Assembly: GCF_001418005.1 (NCBI RefSeq) | Contig: NZ_LIOL01000003.1 | Location: 124,001-188,000, forward strand | DNA from: Chelatococcus sambhunathii | GTDB lineage: Bacteria; Pseudomonadota; Alphaproteobacteria; Rhizobiales; Beijerinckiaceae | Length of the DNA: 64,000 nt | Direction of reading: 5' to 3' | Part shown: piece by piece, positions 8,310 to 15,820 of the stretch | Numbering within the stretch: the stretch's first letter is position 1 | Layout: each line of letters begins with the position of its first letter | Position numbers and translations under genes: made by a program | The notes under the pieces: generated by a model | The model's input: only the letters and a program-made list of their open reading frames with translations | Database searches by the model: none | What the model was told of the DNA's origin: nothing

Positions 8310-9482
8310 CTATCGCGCCGCGCCGTCCGCCACGGCGCTTAGGATGGCGTGCGCGGCACGGACGCGGTCGGGGTTCGGATAGAACCGGTTGGCGAGGAGC
8401 ACGATGCCGAGGCGCCTGCCCGGCACGACGGCGACATAGGCGCCGAAGCCGTTGGTGGACCCGGTCTTGTTGAGTAACACGTCCGGCCGTGGCAGCGCGG
8501 GCGGAACGAGCCAGGTGGCGGCCTTCCCCTTGCCGCTCGCCTGCGGTGTGTTGCCGGCGACCAGCGTCTCGAGCGACACGGGATAGTCGTATCGCTCCCA
8601 GCCGAGGCCTTGGGTCATCTCGCCGACGCGGACATAGCCCGTCTGCGTCGCGGCGATGGCCCGGCGCAGCCGCGCGTCCTGCGGCGGCGCGATGTTGGCG
8701 TCGAGGAACTTCAGGAGATCGGCCGCGCTCGTCCGCACGCCGTAGGCCGCCGCACCGAGCACGTCGAGGGAAATGCGCCGCGGCTTGCCTTCCCTCGTGT
8801 AGCCGAAGGCATAGTCTGCCATGCGCTCCGGCGGCACGCGGACATGGGTGCTCGCCATACCGAGGCTGGGCAGAATCTTGGCTTCAAGGATGTCCTCGTA
8901 GGAGCGGCCCATGCCGGCAGCGGCGAGATGGCCGAAAAGGCCGATGCTCGGGTTCGAGTAGACCCGCTGCGCTCCCGCCGGATAGGCGGGCTTCCAGCTG
9001 CGGAAGTAGGAGACCATGCTCGCCTCGTCCCTGACCTCGGGCGGGAACTGCAACGGCAGGCCCCCGGCCGTGTAGGTGGCGAGCTGCAACAGGGTGATCC
9101 TGTCGAAGCTGGAGCCGCGCAGCGCCGGCATGTAGCTGCTCGCCGGCGCCGTGAGCGAGACTTCGCCCTCCACGGCGCCCCAGGCACCCACCAGCCCCGC
9201 GAAGAGCTTGCTGACCGAGCCGACCTCGAACAGCGTCGTCTCCGTTACCGGATGCCCGCTTTCCTTCGACGCCACGCCATAGTTGAAAAAGTAATGCTTC
9301 CCGTCCACCGTGAGGCCGACGGCCATGCCGGGAACGGCATGCTCTCTCATGACCGGCTCGATGGCAACGTCGACGATGGCCTTCAGCAAGCCTCTATCCA
9401 GTTCTGCCGCACAAGCGCCCGCTGTCGCAAGAAAAATGGACGAGCACATGATGTATATGGATACGATATATTTTCTTTTCAT
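8310..9482 (-). CDS. ampC: Class C beta-lactamase (AmpC type)
   Basis: Periplasmic serine beta-lactamase, 390 residues. It has a signal peptide (Lys/Arg-rich n-region, hydrophobic core, cleavage near ACAAE about residue 27). The active-site motifs are all visible: Ser89-x-x-Lys92 (SVSK), Tyr175-Ser-Asn177 (YSN) and Lys339-Thr-Gly341 (KTG). An AGGAGC ribosome binding site precedes the ATG. It is divergent from a LysR regulator, the classic inducible ampC-ampR layout. The first codons are unusually AT-rich for this genome. A DD-peptidase/esterase of the same fold is possible, but the motif set and context favour a cephalosporinase. Confidence 0.92.
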   Translation of the reverse strand: MKRKYIVSIYIMCSSIFLATAGACAAELDRGLLKAIVDVAIEPVMREHAVPGMAVGLTVDGKHYFFNYGVASKESGHPVTETTLFEVGSVSKLFAGLVGAWGAVEGEVSLTAPASSYMPALRGSSFDRITLLQLATYTAGGLPLQFPPEVRDEASMVSYFRSWKPAYPAGAQRVYSNPSIGLFGHLAAAGMGRSYEDILEAKILPSLGMASTHVRVPPERMADYAFGYTREGKPRRISLDVLGAAAYGVRTSAADLLKFLDANIAPPQDARLRRAIAATQTGYVRVGEMTQGLGWERYDYPVSLETLVAGNTPQASGKGKAATWLVPPALPRPDVLLNKTGSTNGFGAYVAVVPGRRLGIVLLANRFYPNPDRVRAAHAILSAVADGAAR

Positions 9483-9632
9483 CGGTTATGCTCCTATAAA
9501 TCACATGCCTTTCTCGCAGATTAATCGCCTTTGTATGATTAATCGCGCGCAGGATAGTCGAAATACAATTCCATGACCGTCTCTCGCAAACGATAATATC
9601 TCGGGGGAGCCATTAGAAAATTTGGGGCCGCC
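9483..9632. promoter_or_regulatory. ampC-ampR divergent regulatory region
   Basis: This 150-base AT-rich gap carries a 10-bp direct repeat GATTAATCGC at 9519-9528 and 9537-9546. Between them lies the inverted repeat TTAATC-N10-GATTAA (9521-9542), which fits the LysR-family T-N11-A type of operator. It is the probable AmpR binding site, controlling ampC to the left and ampR to the right. Inferred from layout and symmetry. Confidence 0.5.
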
Positions 9633-10523
9633 ATGGTCCGCCGCTATCTGCCACTCAATGCCTTGCGCGCCTTCGAGGCGTCGGCCCGCCACCTGAGCTT
9701 CACCAAGGCCGCCATCGAGCTGCGGGTCACGCAGGCAGCGGTGAGCCATCAGGTGAAACAGCTGGAGGCGCAGCTCGATGCGACGCTCTTTATCCGCCTG
9801 CCCCGCGGCCTGATGCTGACGAGCGAGGGCGAGACCCTGCTGCCGGTGCTGCAGGGCTCGTTCGACCGCATCGCCACGGCACTGGAGCGTTTCGAGGGCG
9901 GCGGCCGCGAGGTGCTGACCGTCGGCGCAGTCGGAACCTTCGCCGTCGGCTGGCTGCTGCCGCGGCTCGACGCCTTCCGCGCGCGCCATCCCTTCGTCGA
10001 CCTGCGCCTCTCCACCAACAACAACCGCGTCGACATCGCCGCCGAGGGCCTCGACTACGCCATCCGCTTCGGCCAAGGCGCCTGGCACGGCATCGATGCC
10101 CTGCCGCTGCTGGAGGCTCCCCTGTCCGTTCTGTGCGCGCCGGAGGTCGCCCGGTGCCTGACAAAGCCGGAGGATGTGCTCGCGCACCGGCTGCTGCGCT
10201 CCTACCGCAGCGATGAATGGCCGCAATGGCTCGCCGCCGCGGGCGTCGGGGCCGGCCCGGCCGTGCCCGAGAGCGTCGTCTTCGATTCCTCCCTCGCCAT
10301 GATGGAAGCCGCCCTGCAGGGTTTCGGCATCGCGCTCGCCCCGCCGCTCATGTTCGCGCGGCATCTCGAAACAGGTGCCCTGCGACAGCCCTTCCCCGTC
10401 ACCGTGGCGACCGGCCGCTACTGGCTGACGCGGCTGCAGTCGCGCAGCGACACGACGGCCATGGCGACCTTCCGCAACTGGTTGCTGGATGAGATCGGCG
10501 TGGAAAGACCGGCCTCCGAATGA
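9633..10523 (+). CDS. ampR: LysR family regulator, AmpR-like
   Basis: Transcription factor of 296 residues. The N-terminal winged helix-turn-helix is seen at about 18-60 (SFTKAAIELRVTQAAVSHQVKQLE), followed by an effector-binding domain. AmpR proteins sense cell-wall recycling muropeptides and switch ampC on when beta-lactams disturb the wall; the divergent ampC gene and the symmetric site between them support that role here. The assignment to AmpR rather than a generic GcvA-like LysR protein rests mainly on this neighbour. A strong hairpin follows directly after the stop. Confidence 0.85.
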   Translation: MVRRYLPLNALRAFEASARHLSFTKAAIELRVTQAAVSHQVKQLEAQLDATLFIRLPRGLMLTSEGETLLPVLQGSFDRIATALERFEGGGREVLTVGAVGTFAVGWLLPRLDAFRARHPFVDLRLSTNNNRVDIAAEGLDYAIRFGQGAWHGIDALPLLEAPLSVLCAPEVARCLTKPEDVLAHRLLRSYRSDEWPQWLAAAGVGAGPAVPESVVFDSSLAMMEAALQGFGIALAPPLMFARHLETGALRQPFPVTVATGRYWLTRLQSRSDTTAMATFRNWLLDEIGVERPASE

Positions 10524-10526
10524 AAA

Positions 10527-10555
10527 GGGCCGGCTTGCGCCGGCCCCTCGTTCTT
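10527..10555. terminator. Rho-independent terminator between ampR and the DUF2076-type gene
   Basis: A perfect 8-bp stem GGGCCGGC / GCCGGCCC (10527-10534 and 10539-10546) with a TTGC loop is followed by a T-rich CTCGTTCTT and preceded by AAAA. It can serve both convergent genes. Confidence 0.65.
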
Positions 10556-10579
10556 CGCGGCAGGTTCCTGCGGCTCCGC

Positions 10580-11152
10580 TCAGATCTCCTCGTCGCCCCC
10601 GAAGAAGCCATCGAAGAAGCCGCCACCCTCGTCCGCCGCTGGCTCGGGCTCCGCCTCCGGCGTCGTAGCCTCGGCAGCCTGGGCCTCGTTGCCGCCGAAC
10701 ATGCCGGCGATGGCATTGCCCAGCAGGACGCCGCCGGCGACACCCATGGCGGTCTGCGCCGCGCCGGCGAGGAAGCCGCCACCGCGGCCGGGCTGCATCC
10801 CCGCCGGCGGCACCGCTGCAGGCGCCACGCCGCCCGGGGCGGCCGCACTGCGCGGCATCGGCGGAACGGAACCGGCGCGGCTCGTCTGCCCGCCGCCGAA
10901 GAGGCCCGACAAGAGGCCGCCGGCCGGGCGCGACGCCTGGCGCTCCAGCTCCTCGATGCGCCGCTGCGCCTCCCGCAGGGCGTAGTCCTGCATCACGATG
11001 GTCTGGGCCATGAAATAGGGCGCCCCCGGCTGCTGCGCCATGCGCTCGCGGATGAAGCTCTCGGCCGCCTGATCCCGCGGGCCCGCCTGGCGCTCGACCT
11101 CGCCGAGGCGGGCGAACAAACCCTCGATGGCCTGCCGGTCCTGATTGTCCAT
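10580..11152 (-). CDS. DUF2076-type periplasmic ligand-binding sensor-like protein
   Basis: 190-residue protein resembling the DUF2076 family. The N-terminal part (about 1-70) is a helical domain beginning MDNQDRQAI with acidic and Gln/Arg-rich helices. The middle is Gly/Pro/Ala-rich, with GLFGGG patches and a glycine-rich hydrophobic stretch near 130-150, and the C-terminus is very acidic and ends in DEEI. The start at 11152 is chosen because the frame upstream runs antisense or out of frame through the neighbouring YccA-type gene. The function of this family is unknown. It follows the YccA-type gene by 29 bases and is probably co-transcribed with it. Confidence 0.7.
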   Translation of the reverse strand: MDNQDRQAIEGLFARLGEVERQAGPRDQAAESFIRERMAQQPGAPYFMAQTIVMQDYALREAQRRIEELERQASRPAGGLLSGLFGGGQTSRAGSVPPMPRSAAAPGGVAPAAVPPAGMQPGRGGGFLAGAAQTAMGVAGGVLLGNAIAGMFGGNEAQAAEATTPEAEPEPAADEGGGFFDGFFGGDEEI

Positions 11153-11181
11153 TGTCACGAAGCTCCGTTGCTCGAACGAAT

Positions 11182-11907
11182 TCAGCCTTCCCGCTCGCCG
11201 GTGAAATTCAACAGCAGCTGGAAGATGTTGACGAAATTGAGATAGAGCGAGAAAGCGCCGAAGACAGCGAGCTTCTGCTGCGATTCCGCATCGAAGTTCT
11301 CGGCATAGCGCTCCTTGATCGCCTGCGTGTCCCACGCGGTCAGGCCGACGAAGACGAGGATGCCGATGACCGAGATGGCGAACTGCAGCGCGCTCGATCC
11401 GAGGAACAGGTTGACGATGCTCGCGATGATCACGCCGATGAGGCCCATGATCAGGAACGAGCCGAACTGCGACAGGTCCCGCCGCGTCGTGTAGCCGTAG
11501 AGGCTCGTCGCGCCGAACATCGCGGCAGCGATGAAGAAGGTGCGGGCGATGCTCGTGCCGGTGAAGACGAGGAAGATCGAGGCGAGCGACAGGCCCATGA
11601 CGCCGCAGAAGGCCCAGAACAGGCCCTGCGCGCCGGCCGCCGACATGGTCTGGATGCGGAAGGAGAAGAACAGAACGAAGGCGAGCGGCGCCAGCATCAC
11701 CACCCACTTGAGCGGCGTCGAGAAGATCGGCACGTAGAGCGCCGGCGTCGTGCCGACGATGAAGGCGACGACGCCCGTCAGCACGAGGCCGAGGGCCATG
11801 TAGTTGTAGACGCGCAGCATGTGCTGGCGCAGGCCCTCGTCGAAGAGTGCCCGATCGACGCGGGCACCGCCCGCCTGCCAGCCGTAGCCATAGTTCGGCA
11901 TGTTCAT
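11182..11907 (-). CDS. Bax inhibitor-1 / YccA family membrane protein
   Basis: Integral membrane protein of about 241 residues with seven hydrophobic helices, of the BI-1/YccA family, whose bacterial members modulate membrane proteolysis (YccA-FtsH) or act as pH-sensitive ion leaks. The start at 11907 (MNMPNYGYGW) is preferred over an upstream in-frame start because AGGAGA lies about ten bases before it. The N-terminal GYGW region, the RALFDEGLRQHMLRVYNYM stretch and a C-terminal FLSLYLNFVNIFQLLL-type end, with several conserved Asp residues, are typical. It lies downstream of the anti-sigma gene. Confidence 0.85.
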   Translation of the reverse strand: MNMPNYGYGWQAGGARVDRALFDEGLRQHMLRVYNYMALGLVLTGVVAFIVGTTPALYVPIFSTPLKWVVMLAPLAFVLFFSFRIQTMSAAGAQGLFWAFCGVMGLSLASIFLVFTGTSIARTFFIAAAMFGATSLYGYTTRRDLSQFGSFLIMGLIGVIIASIVNLFLGSSALQFAISVIGILVFVGLTAWDTQAIKERYAENFDAESQQKLAVFGAFSLYLNFVNIFQLLLNFTGEREG

Positions 11908-11949
11908 CGCTTGGTTCTCCTGGGGTGGATCAGTTGCTTGGGTTTGCAC

Positions 11950-12723
11950 TCAGTAGAGGGCTCGGACCAGCCGGTCGGCGGCCCGGTCGAGTTCCTTGGA
12001 ATCGGCGCGCGCCACGAGCGCATAGGCGACCTCGCCCATCTGCCAGTAGGCGGCGGCGAGATCGCCGTGGTGAGCGACCGTCGCCGGCACGACATCGAAG
12101 GCGCCCGGTCGCACGGCAAAGAGCGACACCGTCCCAAGCGCCTCGGTGCGGATCGCCATCTCGACGCTCGGCCCGAAGGTGGAGGGGAAGATCTGCACGT
12201 CAGCGACGGACCAGCCCTCGGGCAGGGGCGGCAGGCCGATCGCCGTCGCCGAGCGGATCTCGGCCGGGTCGTAGCGCGGTACGGCGGGCTGCGACGCCAT
12301 GCCGGCGCGTACCTCGGCCGTGCGGTGTGCCTGCATGGCATCCACCACATAGGCTGGCGGGATCGCCGAGGCGACGACCTCGCCGACGCGCAGGGCACCG
12401 AACTCGGCGTGGGCGAGCCAGCCGGTCCCAACGAGGACGGCGACAGCCGCCACCTTGCGCAGCTGGCGCAGGAAACGGTCGCGCGACAGCCCCCGCTCCA
12501 GCCGCAGGGCCGCTTCGGCCGTCGCGCTGCGCCCGACATAGGGCGGCCCGGCGAGGGCCAACCGCAACTCGTCGCGGATCTTGAGGTCCGTGATCACGCG
12601 GACCGCCTCGTCCGGATGCCGGACGAGGTGCGCTTCCACCTCGATCCGGCGGGCCACGGGCAACTGGTCCTCGACATAGGCCTCGAGATCGGCCTCGGTG
12701 ATCGGATCAATGGGACGGTCCAT
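11950..12723 (-). CDS. Anti-sigma factor for the adjacent ECF sigma factor
   Basis: 257-residue transmembrane anti-sigma factor. The N-terminal about 85 residues (starting with DPITEADLEAYVEDQLP) resemble the sigma-binding anti-sigma domain, although the zinc-binding HxxxCxxC pattern of ZAS proteins is absent. A single hydrophobic helix is seen at about 90-107, and the rest is probably periplasmic. The gene overlaps the end of the sigma gene by 17 bases, the standard coupled arrangement that sets the stoichiometry of the pair. The signal sensed is unknown. Confidence 0.82.
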   Translation of the reverse strand: MDRPIDPITEADLEAYVEDQLPVARRIEVEAHLVRHPDEAVRVITDLKIRDELRLALAGPPYVGRSATAEAALRLERGLSRDRFLRQLRKVAAVAVLVGTGWLAHAEFGALRVGEVVASAIPPAYVVDAMQAHRTAEVRAGMASQPAVPRYDPAEIRSATAIGLPPLPEGWSVADVQIFPSTFGPSVEMAIRTEALGTVSLFAVRPGAFDVVPATVAHHGDLAAAYWQMGEVAYALVARADSKELDRAADRLVRALY

Positions 12724-13270
12724 CGGATCCTCCTACGATTTTGAGGTCTGGCGCCTTGCCCCGACGGGCGCCGGCTTCCCCCTCCTCGAGTGCCCGGAGC
12801 GCCGCGCGCGCCCGGGCAAGGCGCGACATCAGCGTGCCGGAGGGAATGCCGAGGGCTTTCGCGGCTTCGGCGAAGCTCATGCCCTCGATGGCGACGAGGT
12901 GAAGCGCCGCGCGCTGCTCGTCGGGCAGGTCCATGAAGGCGCGGCGCAGCTGGGCGAGGCGCAGCTGCTGGTCCTGGACCGCCGGCTGGTGCTCGGGATG
13001 GAGATCGGCCACGAGCGCCTTGCGGCGCTCGTCCGCCCGCCGGGCCCGCTGCCCGTCCACGAAAAGGTTGTGGAGGATGGAGAACAGCCATGCGCGCAAG
13101 CCGCGGCCGGCCTCGAAGCTGCCGCGCCGCTCGTAGGCGCGCAGCAAGGTATCGTGCACGAGGTCCTCGGCAGCGACATCGTCGCGCGTCAGCGACCGCG
13201 CATAGCGGCGCAGCGCCGTGAGCTGTCCGAGGGTGTCGAAGCGGGACCGTTGCGACGTCATCAGCTCCAT
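12707..13270 (-). CDS. ECF-family RNA polymerase sigma factor
   Basis: 187-residue sigma factor. Region 2 (about 18-85, with ARSLTRDDVAAEDLVHDTLLRA and FLVDGQRAR-like core promoter binding residues) and region 4 (about 110-160, LPDEQRAALHLVAIEGMSFAEAAKALGIPSGTLMSRLARARAAL) are complete, and regions 1 and 3 are absent, as in ECF proteins. A second ATG nine bases downstream, just after GGAG, is an alternative start. It sits 61 bases after the SDR gene on the same strand. A GGGAC...CGTAT pair upstream could be an autoregulated promoter, but it is weak. Confidence 0.88.
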   Translation of the reverse strand: MELMTSQRSRFDTLGQLTALRRYARSLTRDDVAAEDLVHDTLLRAYERRGSFEAGRGLRAWLFSILHNLFVDGQRARRADERRKALVADLHPEHQPAVQDQQLRLAQLRRAFMDLPDEQRAALHLVAIEGMSFAEAAKALGIPSGTLMSRLARARAALRALEEGEAGARRGKAPDLKIVGGSDGPSH

Positions 13271-13331
13271 ATACGGAGCCGCCGACCGAATTCGTCCCTT
13301 GGACGTCGAAATTTTTGCGGCCCCGCGCCCC

Positions 13332-14072
13332 CTACACCACGCCGGCGTCGACGATGAAGTTCTGGCCCGTGCACATGCGTGCCTCGCCCGACAGGAGGAA
13401 GACGATCATCGCCGCGACGTCCTCGGGCAGGATCTCGCCGGGCAGCGCCTGGCGCTCGGCCGCACGGGCGAGCCGCTCGGCGGTCGCGGCGGCGCGCTGA
13501 CGCTCCGTCATCACCCAGCCGGGCGTGACGGCGTTGACGCGCACGCCGCCCGGCCCGAGTTCACGCGCCAGCGAGCGCGTGAAGCCGATGACGGCCGATT
13601 TCGCCGTCGTATAGGCGATGAGGTTGACCGCGCCCTGCATCCAGGAGGTGGAGGCGAGGTTGACGACCGCGCCGCGGCCGGCGCGCAGGCCCGGTGCCAC
13701 CGCCTGGGTGACGAACATGAAGTGGCGCAGGTTCACGGCGAGGCGGTCGTCCCAATAGTCCGGCGTCACCTCGGTGAAGGCATGGCGCTCGTCATGGCCG
13801 GCGTTGTTGACGAGGAGCGCGACGGGGCCGGTCGCCTGCTCGCCGTCCCGGATCGCGGCAACCGTCACCGCGACGTCGCGCAGGTCCGCCCGGCGGAAGA
13901 CGACGCCCGGCGCCTCGGCCACGAGCCGCTCGCCCTTGTCCGCATCGATGTCGAGCACGAGGCAGCGGGCGCCCTGGCGCGCGAGCGCCATGACGGTCGC
14001 CCGGCCGATGCCGTCCGCGCCGCCGGTGACGAGCGCGACGCGGCCGGCGAGATCAGGGTAGAGCGCGCTCAT
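13332..14072 (-). CDS. SDR-family NAD(P)-dependent dehydrogenase
   Basis: 246-residue short-chain dehydrogenase. The cofactor motif TGGADGIG is at about 16-23, NNAG at 88-91, Ser140 and the catalytic Tyr153-x-x-x-Lys157 follow, and a C-terminal IVDAGVV-type end is seen. It is the last gene of the sugar-acid operon; its ATG overlaps the stop of the IclR-SMP-30 gene by four bases. In oxidative sugar pathways an SDR of this type oxidises the free sugar to the lactone that an SMP-30 lactonase then opens, which fits the neighbour. The substrate (for example fucose, galactose, arabinose or rhamnose) is not determined. Confidence 0.87.
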   Translation of the reverse strand: MSALYPDLAGRVALVTGGADGIGRATVMALARQGARCLVLDIDADKGERLVAEAPGVVFRRADLRDVAVTVAAIRDGEQATGPVALLVNNAGHDERHAFTEVTPDYWDDRLAVNLRHFMFVTQAVAPGLRAGRGAVVNLASTSWMQGAVNLIAYTTAKSAVIGFTRSLARELGPGGVRVNAVTPGWVMTERQRAAATAERLARAAERQALPGEILPEDVAAMIVFLLSGEARMCTGQNFIVDAGVV

Positions 14073-15820
14073 ACCGCAAAAGCCGCCGTGGGCAGGCCCG
14101 GCACGGCGACCGGCAGCGCGAAGAGCCCGCCCGAGAACGGCGCCTCGGTGAGCACGCGCGAGGGCAGGCGCACGCGCGCGGAGGTGATAAAGAGTGTCTT
14201 CAGGTCGGCGCCGCCGAAGGCGACGCTCGTCGGCCGCGGCACGGGCAGGCCGACGTCCCGGTCGATCCGCCCGTCGGGCGCATAGCGGCGCACGCGCCAG
14301 CCGTCCCACAAAGCGCACCAGACGAAGCCGTCGCTGTCGACGGCAAGCCCGTCCGGCCTCCCCTCCTCGGGCGGCACCTCGGCGAAGACGCGCCGGTTCT
14401 CGACCGTGCCCGTCTCGGGATCGCAATCGAAGGCATAGATCCGGCCGGGCACGGAATCGACGAAATAGAGCGTGCGCCCGTCCGGGCTCCAGTCGAGCCC
14501 GTTGGCGGCGGTATAGCCGGAGGAGACGCGCCGCCAGGAAAGGTCCTTCTCGATGACATAGAGCGAGCCCGAGGTGCGGCTCGCGTCGAGGCGCATGCTG
14601 CCTGCCCACAGCCGCCCCCGCCGGTCGCACTTGCCGTCGTTGAAGCGGTTGTCAGGAATGTCCGCCTCGGGGTCGACGAGCGGCGTCGTCGCGCCCGTCG
14701 CGAAGTCGAGACCGACGAGGCCCGTCTGCGTGAGGGCCACGAGGCCCCCGCCACGGCGCGGCAGGAGCGCGCTGATGAGCTGCGGCAGGCGCAGTTCCTC
14801 GTTCTCGCCCGTCACCGGGTCGAAGCGGTTCGCCGAGGGAGCGAGGATGTCGACCCAGTAGAGCCGCTCGTGCCCGGCGATCCATACCGGCCCCTCGGCG
14901 AGATGGGCGCCCCACGGCAGGACGCACGCGACGGCGGGATCAGCGCCGTGGCCGGGACCGAGCTGGGAGGTGATGTTCATGGGCGCGGCGCCGACATTGC
15001 CCGAGACCTGCCGCGCCGCCGCCATGAGATCGCGGCCGAGCACGTGCAGGCGGTCGTTGGGAAGGCGCGCGCTCGGGCCGAAGACGCCCATCACCGCGAT
15101 CGCCTTGCCGGTATGGTCGAAGATGGGCGCGGCGGCGGAGGAGACGCCCTCGACATGCTCGGACACCGAGATCGCATAGCCGCGGGCGCGGATCAGCGCG
15201 AGTTCCGCCGTCAGCGCCGCCTCATCGGCAATGGTATTCGCCGTGTGCCGGGTGAGCCGGATGCGGTCGAGGAGCGCCCGCTGCTCGTGCGGCGCGGCGA
15301 AGGCGAGGAGCGCCTTGCCGCCCGCCGTGCAATGGAGCGGCGCCCGGCGGCCGACCTCGATGCGAAAGCCGAAGGCGCCGCCGCGGCTGCGCTGGTCGAT
15401 GTAGAGCACCTCGTCCGCATCGATGGTGGCGATGGCCACGGTCTCGGCGATCTCGTCGGCCAGGCGGTCGAGGACCGGAGCGGCCGCCCCGCGCAGGTCG
15501 AAGGATTCCCACACCCGGTGCGCCAGCTCGAAGAGCCGGTGGCCGAGACGATAGGTGCTGTCGCTCTCCTCGTGCCGCACGAGGCGGAAGAGGACGAGGG
15601 TGTTGAGCATGCGCGCCAGCGTGCCCTTGGGCAGGCCGGTCGCCGCCTGCAGGTCCTTGAACCGCGGCGGCGTCTCCGCTTCGCCGATGACCTCGAGCAG
15701 GTAGAGCCCCTTGGCGAGTGCGGCCGCGCCGGTGGGGACGTCCCGCTCCTCCGGCCTTACGACCGCTGCCGCGCGCTGCGCGCCGCGACCGCCTCGTCGA
15801 TCATGCGCTCGATGGTCCAT
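14069..15820 (-). CDS. IclR regulator fused to an SMP-30/gluconolactonase domain
   Basis: 583-residue two-domain protein. Residues about 33-275 are a complete IclR-type regulator: winged helix (about 50-90, LQAATGLPKGTLARML) and effector-binding domain (about 105-270). Residues about 290-583 are an SMP-30/regucalcin beta-propeller with the metal ligands Glu309 (AEGPVW), Asn394 (RFNDGKCD), Asn440 (NGLDWSPDG) and Asp490 (PDGLAVD). The frame runs through the junction with no stop and no ribosome binding site at the internal Met281, so this is a true fusion. No better start than the ATG at 15820 exists, giving a 64-base overlap with the epimerase gene. It may combine lactone hydrolysis with operon control. 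Confidence 0.85.
   Translation of the reverse strand: MDHRAHDRRGGRGAQRAAAVVRPEERDVPTGAAALAKGLYLLEVIGEAETPPRFKDLQAATGLPKGTLARMLNTLVLFRLVRHEESDSTYRLGHRLFELAHRVWESFDLRGAAAPVLDRLADEIAETVAIATIDADEVLYIDQRSRGGAFGFRIEVGRRAPLHCTAGGKALLAFAAPHEQRALLDRIRLTRHTANTIADEAALTAELALIRARGYAISVSEHVEGVSSAAAPIFDHTGKAIAVMGVFGPSARLPNDRLHVLGRDLMAAARQVSGNVGAAPMNITSQLGPGHGADPAVACVLPWGAHLAEGPVWIAGHERLYWVDILAPSANRFDPVTGENEELRLPQLISALLPRRGGGLVALTQTGLVGLDFATGATTPLVDPEADIPDNRFNDGKCDRRGRLWAGSMRLDASRTSGSLYVIEKDLSWRRVSSGYTAANGLDWSPDGRTLYFVDSVPGRIYAFDCDPETGTVENRRVFAEVPPEEGRPDGLAVDSDGFVWCALWDGWRVRRYAPDGRIDRDVGLPVPRPTSVAFGGADLKTLFITSARVRLPSRVLTEAPFSGGLFALPVAVPGLPTAAFAV

Noticed and set aside
11153-11707. N-terminal extension of the DUF2076-type protein
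   Set aside because: This part overlaps the YccA-type gene in another frame and has no similarity; the family start MDNQDR is at 11152.
14978-14980. Internal ATG (Met281) as a separate SMP-30 gene start
   Set aside because: No ribosome binding site precedes it and the IclR domain continues in frame through it; fusion is the simpler reading.
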